From NCBI GenBank assembly GCA_012064415.1, contig SSNU01000142.1, positions 1 to 44,300 on the forward strand: a DNA stretch of 44,300 bases, read 5' to 3'. Origin of the DNA: Gyrodactylus bullatarudis. Its lineage: Eukaryota; Platyhelminthes; Monogenea; Gyrodactylidea; Gyrodactylidae. Numbering within the stretch: the stretch's first letter is position 1; the number at the start of each line of letters is the position of its first letter. Of this stretch, positions 23,400-34,654 are shown piece by piece. Under the pieces are notes generated by a model. The model made no database searches, was not told the origin of the DNA, and was given only the letters and a program-made list of their open reading frames with translations. Position numbers and translations under genes: made by a program.

Positions 23400-24455
23400 T
23401 ATTTGATATAGAAAACTTCACGCCTCAGAGTGTGTTCAATATTGTCGAGAATGAATTTGGTACCGATACAAACTACAAAACAGTTCGGCGGAGCCTCAAA
23501 AATCTAGAAGATTCAGACAACAACAAAAAACTTAATTCTTTTGTTAGAAAATTTTATTATTTGTTAACAATCCTGATTCCGTCTATAAACTCAAAAACCT
23601 ACTTTTCACCATTCTCTTAACCTTGCAAATACAGAAAATATTGTCAGTTGAGAGATGCTGAGTTAGGTTTTGAGCTGAGATATCGATAAGTTTTCCATTT
23701 TTGTAGAGAGAAGAAGACATCACTTTCTTCTTCTCTCTACAAAAATATTGTCATTTTTTCATATCAAAAGAATGGACTCATCAAAGCAGTTAAGTCCCAG
23801 TTACCGAAAGCAGCACATTCATTTCCTGCCTCTTTCATGAAAAACAGTTTCAAATATGATACTTGTGGAAAGCAGCACAGGTAGAAGACATTTCTTCCTT
23901 TAAAACAATAATATATGAGATCGATAATATAAACCCTAACGTCGTGAAATATCTCAAAGATATACATTTTAAGAACTGGACAAACTTTGCATTTCCTGTA
24001 TGTCGTTATGGTTTTCTTACATCAAATGTCGCAGGATCTATAAATCCTAGATTATTGCATTTTCGCAATCTTCATCCATTTCACGGAATAATTTCATTCA
24101 TAAATTACCTCTTATTTATTATCTTTGGATTTATTTGTATCAAGAAAAGCGAAAAATGCTGGTAAAACCTCCCTTTAACTGACGATTATATGCAAAATTT
24201 AGGATTCTATCGAAACTTCGAGATTCTTAAAACCTATAAAAATAGAATAGAAGGTACCTATCAAATTATAAAAGAGAGGAATAGTTCTATTCGAAAACTC
24301 GGTGATTATAATTCCCTCAAGTGCTTCTGTGACTTTATGAAAACCAATGTCTATCCTTATACTCATCGTTTTGCTGTCTCAAAATATTTATCTAGTTCAC
24401 CCAATGATTTAGCACCTTCCTTTTACGGTAAAAAGAGCATATTTTGGATTGATTA
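23400..24455 (+). pseudogene. MULE transposase relic (DNA-binding region, post-catalytic region, SWIM finger)
   Basis: 23400-23540 encodes DIENFTPQSVFNIVENEFG and TNYKTVRRSLKNLE, resembling the MULE N-terminal DNA-binding region. 23863-24165 encodes KDIHFKNWTNFAFPVCRYGF then TSNVAGSINPRLLHFRNLHP, the TSN.AES.N..l...R..P block that follows the DDE core in Mutator-like transposases. 24190-24456 contains the SWIM zinc-finger region (LKCFCDFMKTNVYPYTHRFA), with the third Cys replaced by Tyr. The catalytic DDE centre between 23620 and 23863 is absent. Frame changes near 24160 confirm decay. Confidence 0.7.
23698..23745. repeat. Perfect 19-bp hairpin
   Basis: Arms 23698-23716 and 23727-23745 are exact reverse complements (core GTAGAGAGAAGAAG) around a 10-nt loop. 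It lies at the point where the MULE catalytic core has been lost, so it may mark the deletion junction. Confidence 0.8.
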
Positions 24456-24856
24456 ACCTCTGCGATCTCGTAAATCTGGAAGAGCAATGCTTGTTTGAGC
24501 TTGAAGCAGAGAAGAATATAGGCCGACCACGTAAATTAAAAATAAATCTTAAGGATATGAAAAGAAGATGAATATCAGAGAAAAATTTTCAATAAAACTT
24601 TTGTGGAGAAATATGAGGAATGTATTTTTAATAGTTCACACAGATGATAAACAAATAATATTAATAATATCAAAAAGTTTAAAATTTCAGAATTCGATAA
24701 ATTGAATTACGATGGGGTTAATTTTGAAATTTTCTAGTTTGGGGCTAGTTTTTATTTTTTTAGGATTATTCCCACTTCAGGGCCACTTTTGGTAATTCTT
24801 GGGGGGCTTCTTTCAGAAATTTTGGAATACATGGGGCTACTTTTGGAATCAACCCT

Positions 24857-27279
24857 TTTATTTAAATCAGCAAACTTTTAGATCATTTTTTTCGTCTACA
24901 AGTAAATTTTCGTGAATTAGAGTCATTTTATATTATTTTAGTGCTCTTGATTTAATAAGAAATTTGAGGCCTAGCTAACCTTTAATGAAATGAGTTAAAT
25001 GATTCATTTTTTGGGGTCATTCAAATAAATTACCCCTGGAAAATGCAACAGATCAGCATGGAAAAATAATTAAACTCTATTAAAAACTAATTTACTAGTG
25101 TTTTGCTAAAAGTAAATTCAGGTGACTTATTTATTTCACTAAAATTATTTTTTACAAAGATTTGATACTACATTTTTCCTTATCGAAGTCCAAGAAGAGT
25201 ATGTTAAAAGTTCCGATTTGCTTACTAATTTTTTACATTGTATTATTTCTGGGAGCGATCATTCTGATATTATTTAGGAACCTGAAACCATTTTTTTCTG
25301 GAGAGAATACGAAGATTTGTCATGAGAAGCAAGAAGCTGGAAGATAATCAATTAATTGATAGAAAAATAATTTATTAGCTATTGAATACGGCAATAAAAG
25401 TTAATTTATCTTTTAAATTCTGTTCTTTCCAAAAATTTCTCACAAAATGAATTTTACTTTTAGATCGCGGAGTTGCTTGATAATGTTGCTAGCTTGAGTA
25501 TATCAATTTTAATATTTTTCTTAACTTTAAGAGCATTATATGCAAAAAGCTATTATAATGTAATGTTATTTATGAAGTTAATTTCACAAGTCTATTCAAT
25601 GATATGCAGTAGGTTAATTCAATTTTATTAAAAACTCATTGTTAGAAATATTATATTCTGGTAAGTAAATCGAAAATATTTTTTTCGAAGACTTGTTTCT
25701 AGATATGGAATTTTATTCTTATCACAAATCTGGTATTTGAGAAAAGAATGAGGATTTAGTCAAATTAGAAAGCATTTGGAAGTCGGTTTCTGGAGGTTGA
25801 AGAGCTCATAACAGAAATTGATACTTTCTAAAATTGGGTTTGGATTGTATTACTCAAGAATCATATTGAATTCTCTATGAGCAGTTTTTATTGGATTACT
25901 GCTAGTTTATTTATCGGGTTAGGGTTTTAAAGATTCTCCCTGCTGATTGGCTCATTCAGCGAATCAATTAGAATTAAGAAAAAATTACCAATCCATCAGG
26001 ATGAGAGTCGAATTGCATTTTCTCATGAATTATGTCATGACAATGAACAGTTTACAGACATTATTGATAAGCCTACTTATTCTTTTTCAGAAATCAGAAT
26101 TTATCAAACTACACATTAATTAAAAAGTTATTCACCAAACTAAACTGAATTAGACTGGACTAAGTCAATGTTTAAACTAAAGTGCCACTAAATCAAACCA
26201 ATAAGAAATCCAAATTTGAACTGTCTTGAACTGTGAAAGACATCAAAAAATGCATAAAATATAAAAATAAATAAATAATAATATAATATGTATTAGAGGA
26301 TAAATGGGTTATAGGATAAATCAACTAAGGAAAGAAGAGTATATTTAAACGGATTTATCAGTTTTCATTATTTAAGAATAAAAATGTAAATGAATATCTT
26401 GAGAGAAATTTAAAAAATAAATCTGAAATAAAGTTAAACTGGTTTCTTATTTAATTATCCGAAAATGTCTTATATGAAATACTGGGAGGGCACGTTTTCA
26501 CTTTTCTAATGAAAAATCGCTCTGTTTGATTCATCCTGTAAAAATTCAATAATGCAATAAATTTAAGGAAACAACGAGAGTTCTTTGAAAAAATGGAAGA
26601 AGTGAAACAATTACTATTTGCGTGAGGAAAATATCTTTTATTAATAATCACAGACTTGAATATTTTCATGAGTATGACGCTTTCAAAATTCCGAAAACCA
26701 AGTTTGAAATTTCAAAAGTAATCAAAAATTAAATTCTTTCTATTCTCTAGTGGAATTTATTTGTATGGAATTAACCTTGAGACCATATTTTTGAAAAATA
26801 AGTTTCATGGATATGTTTGTTATTTTCAAAGCGATTATTATTAAATCAGCTATGGAAAAATACCTTAGTGAGTTACTCAAATACGAATAGTTCACAATTG
26901 TAAAAGTTTAAAAAATAAAATTTTGTAAGTACATACAGAATATCTTTAATGTTCACACATTCAAATTCAAATTTGGCTTCCTCAAGACATAGACAATTTG
27001 AAATTCAATCATTCGAAACAAAATACATCATTTTCTAAGAAATATGAAATACGTCTTATTCACAAACTTAGCGGTTTATAAATATTAGGCACCATGATTA
27101 CACGTAAGTGGCTTATAAATTGACTCATTCAATATAGAAATGATGACGTGAAAGATGTAGGGCACCGAAATTTGCTTATTTTTAGCTTTTGAAATTTAGA
27201 AAAATTTTGATTGTGAGTCGATAAGTTGGATAGATATTCCAAGAATTTATAAACTTTCCAATATTATTCAGGCGAAAGC
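24857..27279. other. Long AT-rich region without recognised features
   Basis: No gene, RNA or repeat is supported in 2.4 kb. The open frame at 25162-25347 encodes one hydrophobic stretch but has no support as a gene. The frame at 26451-26669 (minus) has no recognisable domain. Confidence 0.45.
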
Positions 27280-27375
27280 ACCGATTCATGAATAAAGCTT
27301 TATTTTCTTCGGTTCTCTTCAGACCAAACTCTGTCTTCGGATAAATTTATATGAGTTCAAGGAACATTATAAAAT
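27280..27375 (-). promoter_or_regulatory. Conserved promoter-like block (copy 3, diverged)
   Basis: Minus strand: CATATAAAT (about 27354-27346), then CCGAAGAC, GGTCTGAAGAGAACCGAAGA and AAATAAAGC. Compared with copies 1 and 2, the flanking CCGGTG pair is changed to CCGAAG at both positions, so the direct repeat within the motif has been kept while its sequence changed. The nearby CCAAT is in the opposite orientation. Confidence 0.4.
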
Positions 27376-27463
27376 CTGACCAATAGCAATTATCCATACA
27401 AGATTGACCAAGTCGAGTGTGCTCATACTCTTGGGACTTTAAGGTCTGATTATTTGTTGCTAG

Positions 27464-28112
27464 TCATTTGCTTTGCTTCCCTACTCCTTTTTGTTGCTTA
27501 GGTGATGTCAACAGATTTATTTTCGTGATGGGGTAGGGGATTAATAAAAATACCTCCTCTAACATCGTGGAGAACAGAAGAAATTCGGTTTCTAGGGTGT
27601 TATGAATTGGATCCATTTGATGATTTGCAACAAGAGGAGATGTTGATGTTAAAGTTTTAGCTTTTGCTAATATAGATGATGGCTCATCGTCATTTGATCC
27701 ATCCATTTTTCTAGAGGTGAACATTGGACCGCTCTCGGATTGTTTTGTATCAACTGATTTTGAGGTATCTGCTAAAACCAACTTGTCACCTTCTCTAATA
27801 TTGGGAGGATCACTAAGGTTTGCTTGAATAGAATGCTGAAGTTGATCACATCAGCAGTGTGATTCCTATTTTCAAGTGCTCCTGCAAAGAACCTTTGTTG
27901 CCAGGACCTGAATATGTATTCTTAGCTCGAAGAGCTTGTTGTTCAGTACCTGATGAACAACGTCTTCTTTTTAACGGTACTACTAGATTAATCCGGGTTT
28001 GTTCTTTGAAATCTTCATCTTCCTTGACCTTTAAATTGGAATTTTTACTAAACGCGCATACAAGGGAGAAGAACTGATAAGGAAATTGTTTGCTTGAAGT
28101 AGTTTTCCGCAA
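27464..28112 (-). CDS. Unrecognised protein(s) G3, two adjacent minus-strand frames
   Basis: Two frames (28112-27846 and 27781-27464, the latter open back to about 27840) lie end to end upstream of a promoter-like block, in the same relation as G1 and G2. The first contains a basic patch (VPLKRRRCSSG) and then KNTYSGPGNKGSLQEHLKIG. The second is Ser/Thr/Asp-rich (SNDDEPSSILAKAKTLTSTS) and ends in a short basic tail (SPKQQKGVGKQSK). The sequence TTTGCTTG.A.AG.ATGCTGAAG at 27822 also occurs at 7726, linking this locus to G1. I recognise no domain. It may be one gene broken by a frameshift or two relics. Confidence 0.3.
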
Positions 28113-29181
28113 ATTTGAAGTAGATGGTTTTAACCTCCATCAGAGCTAGTTCGGAGTTAACAACTGTGGGAACATCGCAAATAGATGGAAATTCATTAGT
28201 TTTCTAACAAATAAACTTCACCGTTATCCTTAGCAAACTGACATCTTAAAACTCAAAGCCAATGTTCGTTTCAACCTTTTTGTTCTGTTTGGAATGCAAA
28301 ATTTCAGTTTAATGCTCAAATAGTTGAAGATTGAGACCTCCAAGATTAAAAACACATGAATTAAACTATAGAAAGATTGCTTCATACTTATTCTTAATGA
28401 TGAATTTGTACTACGCCTCCCTTGAATGATTTCCGGTTTTCTGCTCCAGTAAAAATTACAATTGAGAATAATGGTTTTATTTTCTTAAAACTCTATAACT
28501 TTATATTTTATAGTTTTACAATTTTTTGCGATCGTAAAAATGTGCAATGATGATGCTTGTTTAATTATTTGACTTTATCTAATTTTTATAGGATTTCAAA
28601 TATGATATTCTTAAACTTGAGTGAATTAAATTTTAAAGTAAAATATTATTGATCTATTTAAATAAGAAATTCCATAATGACTTAATTTTAGATCTCTTTG
28701 AAACGATCTCTTGAAATAGTATTCTTATCAGAAAAAAAATGGATGAGTGAGTTAACGTATTTAATTAAATATCCTAGCACGGTAAGTATGCTTACTAAAA
28801 TTTAAATAAAAAGCCTCTCTGCGATTTTTTTGATTGTACTTGAACAAATGATTTTCTACTTCTATCACATCAATTTAATCAGAAAGATGCTGATTGTTTG
28901 AACGCTTTACTTCATCATAATTTTCTTCTAAAAACCTCACCAATGTAATGTTGATTAGTATCTTTATTTATGTATCAGAAAAGAAATATATATTTTTGTG
29001 AAAAAAAAAATTTTCTTGATAAAGTTTGAAAATAAATAAATTTTTCTTACATCATGCTGAAGAAAATTTGGAGTGTGATTTTTGATTGCCTTGAAGTCAA
29101 AATGTTATGACTCATAATTTATAAGGAATAAATTTATCGATGAATTAAGGAAATCTTCCTAAATTTCTCCCAACATATAAA
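28113..29181. other. AT-rich stretch
   Basis: No supported feature lies between the G3 frames and the Tigger element. Confidence 0.4.
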
Positions 29182-29399
29182 TAGTCAATTACACACATGA
29201 TGACACGAGATAGGCATTTATTTCATGAGCGAGTGTCTTTTATATCTCTATGCCTCAATGATATTAACCAATGAGGGTGTAGAAAGTTACAACCAATCAT
29301 ATTCAAGTGTAAGGTGATGGTAAAATTTGGGGTTTAAACCTAATACTATTATTATTTATACTCCAAAATGAACTATATATAATATATATATAATAATAT

Positions 29400-29965
29400 A
29401 CTATAAAAACATCATTCGATTTAATTTTTTTCTATTTTGTAATGCAATAAAAATTGAGAGAATGTGAGAGAAACTATAGTTAAATAAACAACGCAAGGAT
29501 ATCAGATTCTCCAGTTTTATTTTCAAATGCCTATTTACTACATTACAAACTTTACATAGGGTGGTGTGGCTTTTGTACCCAGACAGATTTGTACCCTTGC
29601 TGACTTGTGAGTGATAGGTGTTATTCAATTCATAAGGCTGTTAGTTTATCCTCCTTTGCTATATGCCAATCAATATCGAACAAATTTTATCCTAACTTTA
29701 ATATCCATTACATATTCCTACATTTCCTTAACTATGACACGATTAAAAACGAGAGATCACAGCCACTAGTACTACAGCGAAAAATGGTCATCTTACCAAG
29801 CTGTATAATCTCAATGTCAAGACAATAAGCAGGATATTTATTCTCCCTTTTAAATTTTTTATTTGAATTTCATCCATCATACTTTTCATATTCATCGACC
29901 TTCTATAATTACATTTGAAAGACCTGATGATTCCTGCGTCTAGAGGTTTACAGGCTGAGGTACAA
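29400..29965 (-). pseudogene. Tigger-like transposase relic inside the nested element
   Basis: The minus-strand peptide at 29965-29870 reads HYLPPNCTSACKPLDAGIIR then SFKCNYRR, the LPPN.TS..QPLD.GII..FK signature that holds the third catalytic Asp of Tigger/pogo transposases. The Asp is retained. Downstream sequence to 29400 is frame-broken C-terminus. The N-terminal two thirds are missing, so it is an internally deleted copy. Confidence 0.75.
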
Positions 29966-30384
29966 TTCGGAGGAAGATAATGAATCTTAAAAATGAAATT
30001 AAATCCTTACTTTAATATGAGAAAAAGTTGGATCTTCGTCTCTGAGTACATGAGAATCTAATGATGTATAATATTATATATAGTTCATTTTGGAATATAA
30101 ATAATAGCTAAATATTAGGCATCGGTTGAATCATTATTGATTTTATTTAAAATCTTGGATAAGTTTCATTTTCGAATAACTTAATAAAATCTACTGATAA
30201 AAAATTATAAACATGAAAAGATACCTAAAATTTTCTCCTCTAACTAACAGTGCCATTTTTATTCGACAACTAGTTCGAAAAACGGAGATACAGTATCTTC
30301 ACTTTAGAAAGTGATAAGAGAATAATTTTTATTGCATTACAAAATAGAAAAAAATTAAATCGAATGATGTAAAAATATTATATA

Positions 30385-32818
30385 TGTTACCGTGAAAATG
30401 GGAAATCAGTGAATGGACGATAATCACTAGTGAAAATGGGAAATCGTTTATTTTCCCTGAAAAATGGGAAATATTTACCCTTTTCACTGAGTTTTCACTG
30501 AAACCTTCACCGTGAAAATGGGAAATCAGGGAATGGACAATAATCACTAGAGAAATGCGAATTAAAATCATCAAAGAGATTCGATATCTTTAGATAAGGC
30601 TTGTTTCTTTTTCTTGTCATACTTTTTTCAACCAATAAGAAAGATATTGTGCTTATTCACAATTTTTTTCTTCAATCATTCATTAAAATTTTCATCATGG
30701 AAGACAACGTATTCGTCTCCCGAGAGGAATATAATACTTACTTATCAAATCTTTCAAATTCTAATTCAACTTCGCTTTTGACACGAAAAGAGGCTGAAGG
30801 TATTAAGCAACGTGTTAATTTACTCAAATCAAAAGTCCTTGTAAAGACCCCTTCAGACTTCAAGCTATTGAAGAAATACGACACTAAAATTATAAATGGT
30901 ATCGACACCTTGATTTCAGCACACGGATCCGAAATAAAAAAATTCGCTGTTGTTGAAGATCTTTACGAAATTCTTTTGTCTGTTCATAGAAAAATTGGTC
31001 ATGGCGGTAGAGATAGAATGAAGTATGAGATCGATTCTATCTGGGCAAACATAACTTATGCTCAAATTCAAAAATTCGTTTATATGTGCTCAAGCTGTCA
31101 GAGACTTAAATCAGCAAGAAATAAAACACTAGTTTCCAAGCCAATAATATCTAAAGAGTTTAATTCAAGGGCTCAAGTCGACTTGATAGATTTTCAGTCT
31201 AATCCTGATGGAAACTATAAATTTATTCTAGTTTATCAGGACCATCTCACAAAGTTTGTAAATATCTATGCAATTGAAAACAAAAAGGCCCAAACTGTTG
31301 CAGATGTTTTACAAAGAATATTTGTCTCTTTTGGTGCTCCTGATATTTTGCAAAGTGACAACGGCCGAGAATTTGTCAACGGAATCATTGAATCTCTTAA
31401 AATTACCTGGCCAGATCTCAAAATAATCCATGGCACTCCAAGACATAGTCAATCACAAGGAAGTGTTGAAAGGGCCAATCAGGACATACAAAAGATTTTG
31501 AGTTCTTGGATGATAGATAATAATACGAAAGAATGGTCCAAAGGTATTATTCATGTTCAAATGTGCAAGAACTTGGCCCTTCATAGTGGAATTAAGATGA
31601 GTCCTTTCGAAGCAGTCTTCGGAAAAAGAATGTTGACTAATCAGTTAATTGGGGATCCAGAAGAAATTGTTGAGCTCGAGTGCAAAAATGAGAACCAAAT
31701 AGAAGAGTGTGAATTCCAAGATCTTGAATTATCAAACATTTTAGAACAATCTCAGGCTTTGATCCATAATAAGAGAGTAATTTGTCTGAGCAATATTGAA
31801 AAGCAGGCATCTAAAATGTTGAAACAGTCTGAAAGAAAAACTTGCATTCCGGAAATTGGTGAAAATGTAAAGATAACAATCCCTTATGTTGATCGAGGAA
31901 AAGGTGATCCAAGATCTATTATTGGAATCATCGTAGAAAAAAAAGATTCTCTATATCGGATTGGCACTGCAGAAGGAACTCTAAACCAAATGCTATCCCT
32001 CACACAATTTGAAGTACTACAAGAAAAATTCTTAACACTATCTGATGTTAAGGCTGATATCCTTCCATTGAGAACTCTAAATTCAAAACACTCACTATGC
32101 GGAGGACAAGGATTCATCAAATGTAATTGTGTCAAAAAATGTGAATCGAATTCTTGCAAGTGTAAGAAAAATCATTTACTGTGTAATTCAAGATGTCACC
32201 ACGCTTTACCTTGCAATAACAAAGATTGACTATTATAGCTTTATTTTTATATTGTTTCAATAAAAAACTGAAATTGTTGATGAAAATTATTCTATTTTTT
32301 TTTATTGATTAGGATTCCTAATTTAGGAATGAAAATCCCACATACTCGGCCTGTTAGAATTTTTTAAATCTAAAATAAGTTAAGTTTTCGTGTGTAATAT
32401 TCCGGAGATTTCTCCCGCAATGTAATTTCTGACATGCCTTCAAGAATGATTGAATATTAAAGTCTTTCAAGAAAAAAGTTTGTACAAAGTATGACTAGAA
32501 AAAGAAACGAGCCTTATCTAAAGATATCGAATCTCTTTGTTGATTTTAATTCGCATTTCCCTAGTGATTATCGTCTATTTACTGATTTCCCATTTTCACG
32601 GTGTGGATTTAAGTTATTGGTCAGTGAAAAGGGTAAGTATTTCCCATTTTCTCTAGTGATTATTGTCCATTCCCTGATTTCCCATTTTCACGGTGAAGGT
32701 TTCAGTGAAAACTCAGTGAAAAGGGTAAATATTTCCCATTTTTCCGGGAAAATAAACGATTTCCCATTTTCACTAGTGATTATCGTCCATTCACTGATTT
32801 CCCATTTTCACGGTAACA
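30385..32818. mobile_element. Ginger/KRBA2-like DNA transposon, apparently intact
   Basis: The ends are TGTTACCGTGAAAATGGG and its exact complement; the TGT...ACA termini are those of integrase-bearing Ginger-type transposons. Flanks TATA and TATG would be an imperfect 4-bp target duplication. The left inverted repeat is about 215 bp (30385-30600) and the right about 308 bp (32511-32818). Both consist of subrepeats around TTTCCCATTTTCAC and CACTAGTGATTATCGTCCATT, and the right end has one extra unit. The element is 2434 bp with one intact frame. Confidence 0.8.
30697..32229 (+). CDS. DDE integrase-like transposase (Ginger/KRBA2-like), 510 aa
   Basis: It is a cut-and-paste transposase of retroviral-integrase fold. 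I chose the ATG at 30697 (MEDNVFVS); an upstream in-frame ATG at 30601 would add a hydrophobic 32-residue stretch that looks non-coding. Numbering from 30697, an HHCC zinc-binding domain is formed by H97, H102, C131 and C134 (HRKIGHGGRDRM...MCSSCQ). The integrase core has D162 (QVDLIDF), D221 (LQSDNGREF) and E258 (SQGSVERANQ), all present. A C-terminal cysteine-rich tail (from about residue 468: CGGQGFIKCNC, then CKCKKNHLLCNSRCH) is typical of KRBA2-like proteins. There is no internal stop and no intron. It sits alone within the terminal repeats, which must supply its promoter. It is the only fully intact protein gene in the window. Confidence 0.9.
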   Translation: MEDNVFVSREEYNTYLSNLSNSNSTSLLTRKEAEGIKQRVNLLKSKVLVKTPSDFKLLKKYDTKIINGIDTLISAHGSEIKKFAVVEDLYEILLSVHRKIGHGGRDRMKYEIDSIWANITYAQIQKFVYMCSSCQRLKSARNKTLVSKPIISKEFNSRAQVDLIDFQSNPDGNYKFILVYQDHLTKFVNIYAIENKKAQTVADVLQRIFVSFGAPDILQSDNGREFVNGIIESLKITWPDLKIIHGTPRHSQSQGSVERANQDIQKILSSWMIDNNTKEWSKGIIHVQMCKNLALHSGIKMSPFEAVFGKRMLTNQLIGDPEEIVELECKNENQIEECEFQDLELSNILEQSQALIHNKRVICLSNIEKQASKMLKQSERKTCIPEIGENVKITIPYVDRGKGDPRSIIGIIVEKKDSLYRIGTAEGTLNQMLSLTQFEVLQEKFLTLSDVKADILPLRTLNSKHSLCGGQGFIKCNCVKKCESNSCKCKKNHLLCNSRCHHALPCNNKD

Positions 32819-32879
32819 TATGTAGTTGATTTTGGAGTATAAATAATAATAGTATTAGGTTTAAACCCCAAATTTTACC

Positions 32880-32990
32880 ATCACCTTACACTTGAATATG
32901 ATTGGTTGTAACTTTCTACACCCTCATTGGTTAATATCATTGAGGCATAGAGATATAAAAGACACTCGCTCATGAAATAAATGCCTATCT
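32880..32990 (+). promoter_or_regulatory. Double-CCAAT plus TATA cassette in the Tigger right arm (mirrored at 29210-29310)
   Basis: ATTGG (32902), CATTGG (about 32926) and GAGGCATAGAGATATAAAAG lie in one orientation facing out of the element. The left arm carries the mirror image. Orphan copies with matching spacing are at 18344-18425 and 34655-34790. The arrangement resembles a Pol II core promoter; activity is untested. Confidence 0.5.
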
Positions 32991-33239
32991 CGTGTCATCA
33001 TGTGTTTAATTGACTGTATAGTGGTCGACAAAATGAATTTATTCACTTAGAATTATTTATAAAAAATACCTTCAAGATGTTAAATATACCATTAAAGAAA
33101 TTTTTTTACTCTTCTAGCTATGAATCCTTCGATTCATTGATATTTTCAAAAAAACTTACGTTCTTTCATTGAATTAGCAAACGAAAAAACGTATTTGTTC
33201 TCTTTTATTTTGTGAAATCTCACTTTCTTCTACTACTTT

Positions 33240-33770
33240 TTGACATAGAGCAATATAAATTACTTGAAGTCTCTTTGGGAATTGATCTTCAATCGTCCTC
33301 AATCTTCTTGATGAGTTCTCGCCTGTTTAAAAATACTCTTACCTGAATGTAAGCTTTCTGGGATAAAATTCCTCAAGTTATTAATAGGGTTAGGGTCGGG
33401 GCTTCGAGTAGGCCTTGGCAACACTGATATTCCATTCTGTTGAAACCATGATTTTGTTGATGAAGAACGATGACAAGGTGTAGTATCTTGTTGAAAATTA
33501 TTATTTGAGAATTTTATTTTTCAAAATAGTTCAAAACAGCTTGAAAAAATAGTGAGGAACACTGTGGAACAGTGGTTTACAGGTCCACTGATACCCATAG
33601 TGATATAACTCAATATTATTGAGTCAACAATTCCTGTTGAGTCTTCCAGATGGTCACTCGAAAAAAGACTCCCTACCCCGTCATTAAACTTAGGAAAACT
33701 TTTGAAGAATTTAATTTCAGCAAAATAATATAAATTTGATCCGAAGCTATGTACGATCAACCAAGCATAG
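33240..33770 (-). pseudogene. Tc1/mariner-like transposase relic with a 20-nt intron
   Basis: Minus strand from 33770: a frame-broken segment containing MGISGPVNHCSTVF, matching the WG.IS..G..N strand region. Then QDTTPCH (about 33485), GISVLPRPTRSPDPNPI and NNLRNFIPESLHS (33440-33345). SPD.NPI is the third-catalytic-residue block; the expected Glu is Asn, so the protein is probably inactive. At 33342-33323 a GTAAGA...AAACAG interval of exactly 20 nt follows. Without removal the frame stops soon; with removal it continues ENSSRRLRTIEDQFPKRLQV, the expected C-terminal helix region, for about 40 more codons. Confidence 0.7.
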
Positions 33771-34650
33771 AGAATTCTTCAGCATAAAAGCTCTTTCGAA
33801 TGTATATAGAATAAACTTTTCAATTTTTGTTCAAAAACCTAATTTTATATCCAAATCCTAATCATAAGTGTGGTAATGATTAAAAAAGGGGCAGAGGGAA
33901 GAGGGGTTCATAAGTCACAGATCTAACTGTATAATAATTTAATAGCTTAATTCATTCGGTACAGATTAACGTTAACACATAAATGCTTAACTATTTATAT
34001 CCTCTTTGAATTATACTTAAAATAATTTATAAAATTATTAACTTCAAGATTAAGAGAAGAGTAATTAAAACTATCATGTGATAAATCGAATTTCATTATA
34101 ATTATAATTAGTTATTATAAGAATTAGACTAAAATTAAATCTAGTGTAACACCTCATTTACTTGTAAAATTCCTTCCTTTTGGGATTTAGATAGAAAAGT
34201 AGACATGCTTGAGTTTTAAGTTGAGAATACGGTTTGAATGATAGAGAAACGCTCAAATAAATAAAACTTTCAGAAAAGTTAATCTAACAAAATATTGTAT
34301 AGACTCATTGGTCAAAGAGGAATGACTACTGAATTGCTATTCACAAATTTTAAATTTCTATCTTCTGGTGGGGAGGGGTGGGTATTCTCTATCTTGTTAG
34401 CCAATTTTTTATTTGCAAACCTTTAAACCTTCTCAAAATATTCGGGGATAACATGGAATATTCAATTGCCCAATGAATAGTATATTATTTTTTCTGTAGA
34501 CCTTAAGATAACAGAGTTATTTTAACTCAATTAGACACAGTAATGATTTTTGGTTCATTTGAAAAAGCAAAAAATTCTCTATCTCATAGTGCGCAGTATT
34601 AAATCCAAAAGCAACACGCTTTAAGAAAAGTTGTGAAATATTGGGAATAG
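33771..34650. other. AT-rich stretch
   Basis: No supported feature. It may include unrecognised ends of the mariner relic. Confidence 0.4.
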
Positions 34651-34654
34651 AAAA

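Larger units (their letters stand above)
22500..24856. mobile_element. Mutator-like element MULE-B with antisense accessory frame
   Basis: The termini AGGGTTTATTCCAAAAGTAG and ACTTTTGGAATCAACCCT are near-complementary. Both ends carry the same family of subrepeats as MULE-A (GGGGCTACTTTTGGAAT and the AATTACGATGGGGTTAA subterminal motif at 24705). Transposase relics lie on the plus strand (23400-24455). An unrelated frame (G2) lies on the minus strand at 23007-23396, preceded by a promoter-like block at 22800-22946. The element is 2.36 kb. No clear target duplication was seen. Confidence 0.75.
29182..33016. mobile_element. Tigger/pogo-like element with long inverted arms, split by a nested Ginger-like element
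   Basis: The right end reads (reverse strand) CAGTCAATTAAACACATGATG preceded by TA, the CAGT start and TA target typical of Tigger/pogo. The left end is AGTCAATTACACACATGATG from 29183. The left arm (29182-29456) and right arm are reverse complements, but the right arm is interrupted: its inner part is 30318-30384 and its outer part 32819-33016, and deleting 30385-32818 rejoins them. The arms contain two CCAAT motifs and a TATA-like box (ATTGG, CATTGG, then GAGGCATAGAGATATAAAAG at 32893-32960). A third copy of the arm interior lies inverted at 30066-30110. Confidence 0.75.

Noticed and set aside
25162..25347. Small membrane-protein gene
   Set aside because: One hydrophobic stretch in very AT-rich DNA is expected by chance; there is no homology or promoter evidence.
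27305..27325. Histone 3' stem-loop (GGTTCTCTTCAGACC resembles it)
   Set aside because: The stem has an unpaired base, the matching copies at 7080 and 22875 do not pair, and no histone coding sequence is near.
30697..32229. Integrase gene as part of an LTR retrotransposon or retrovirus-like element
   Set aside because: There is no RT, protease or LTR; the ends are inverted repeats and the tail is that of KRBA2-like transposases.
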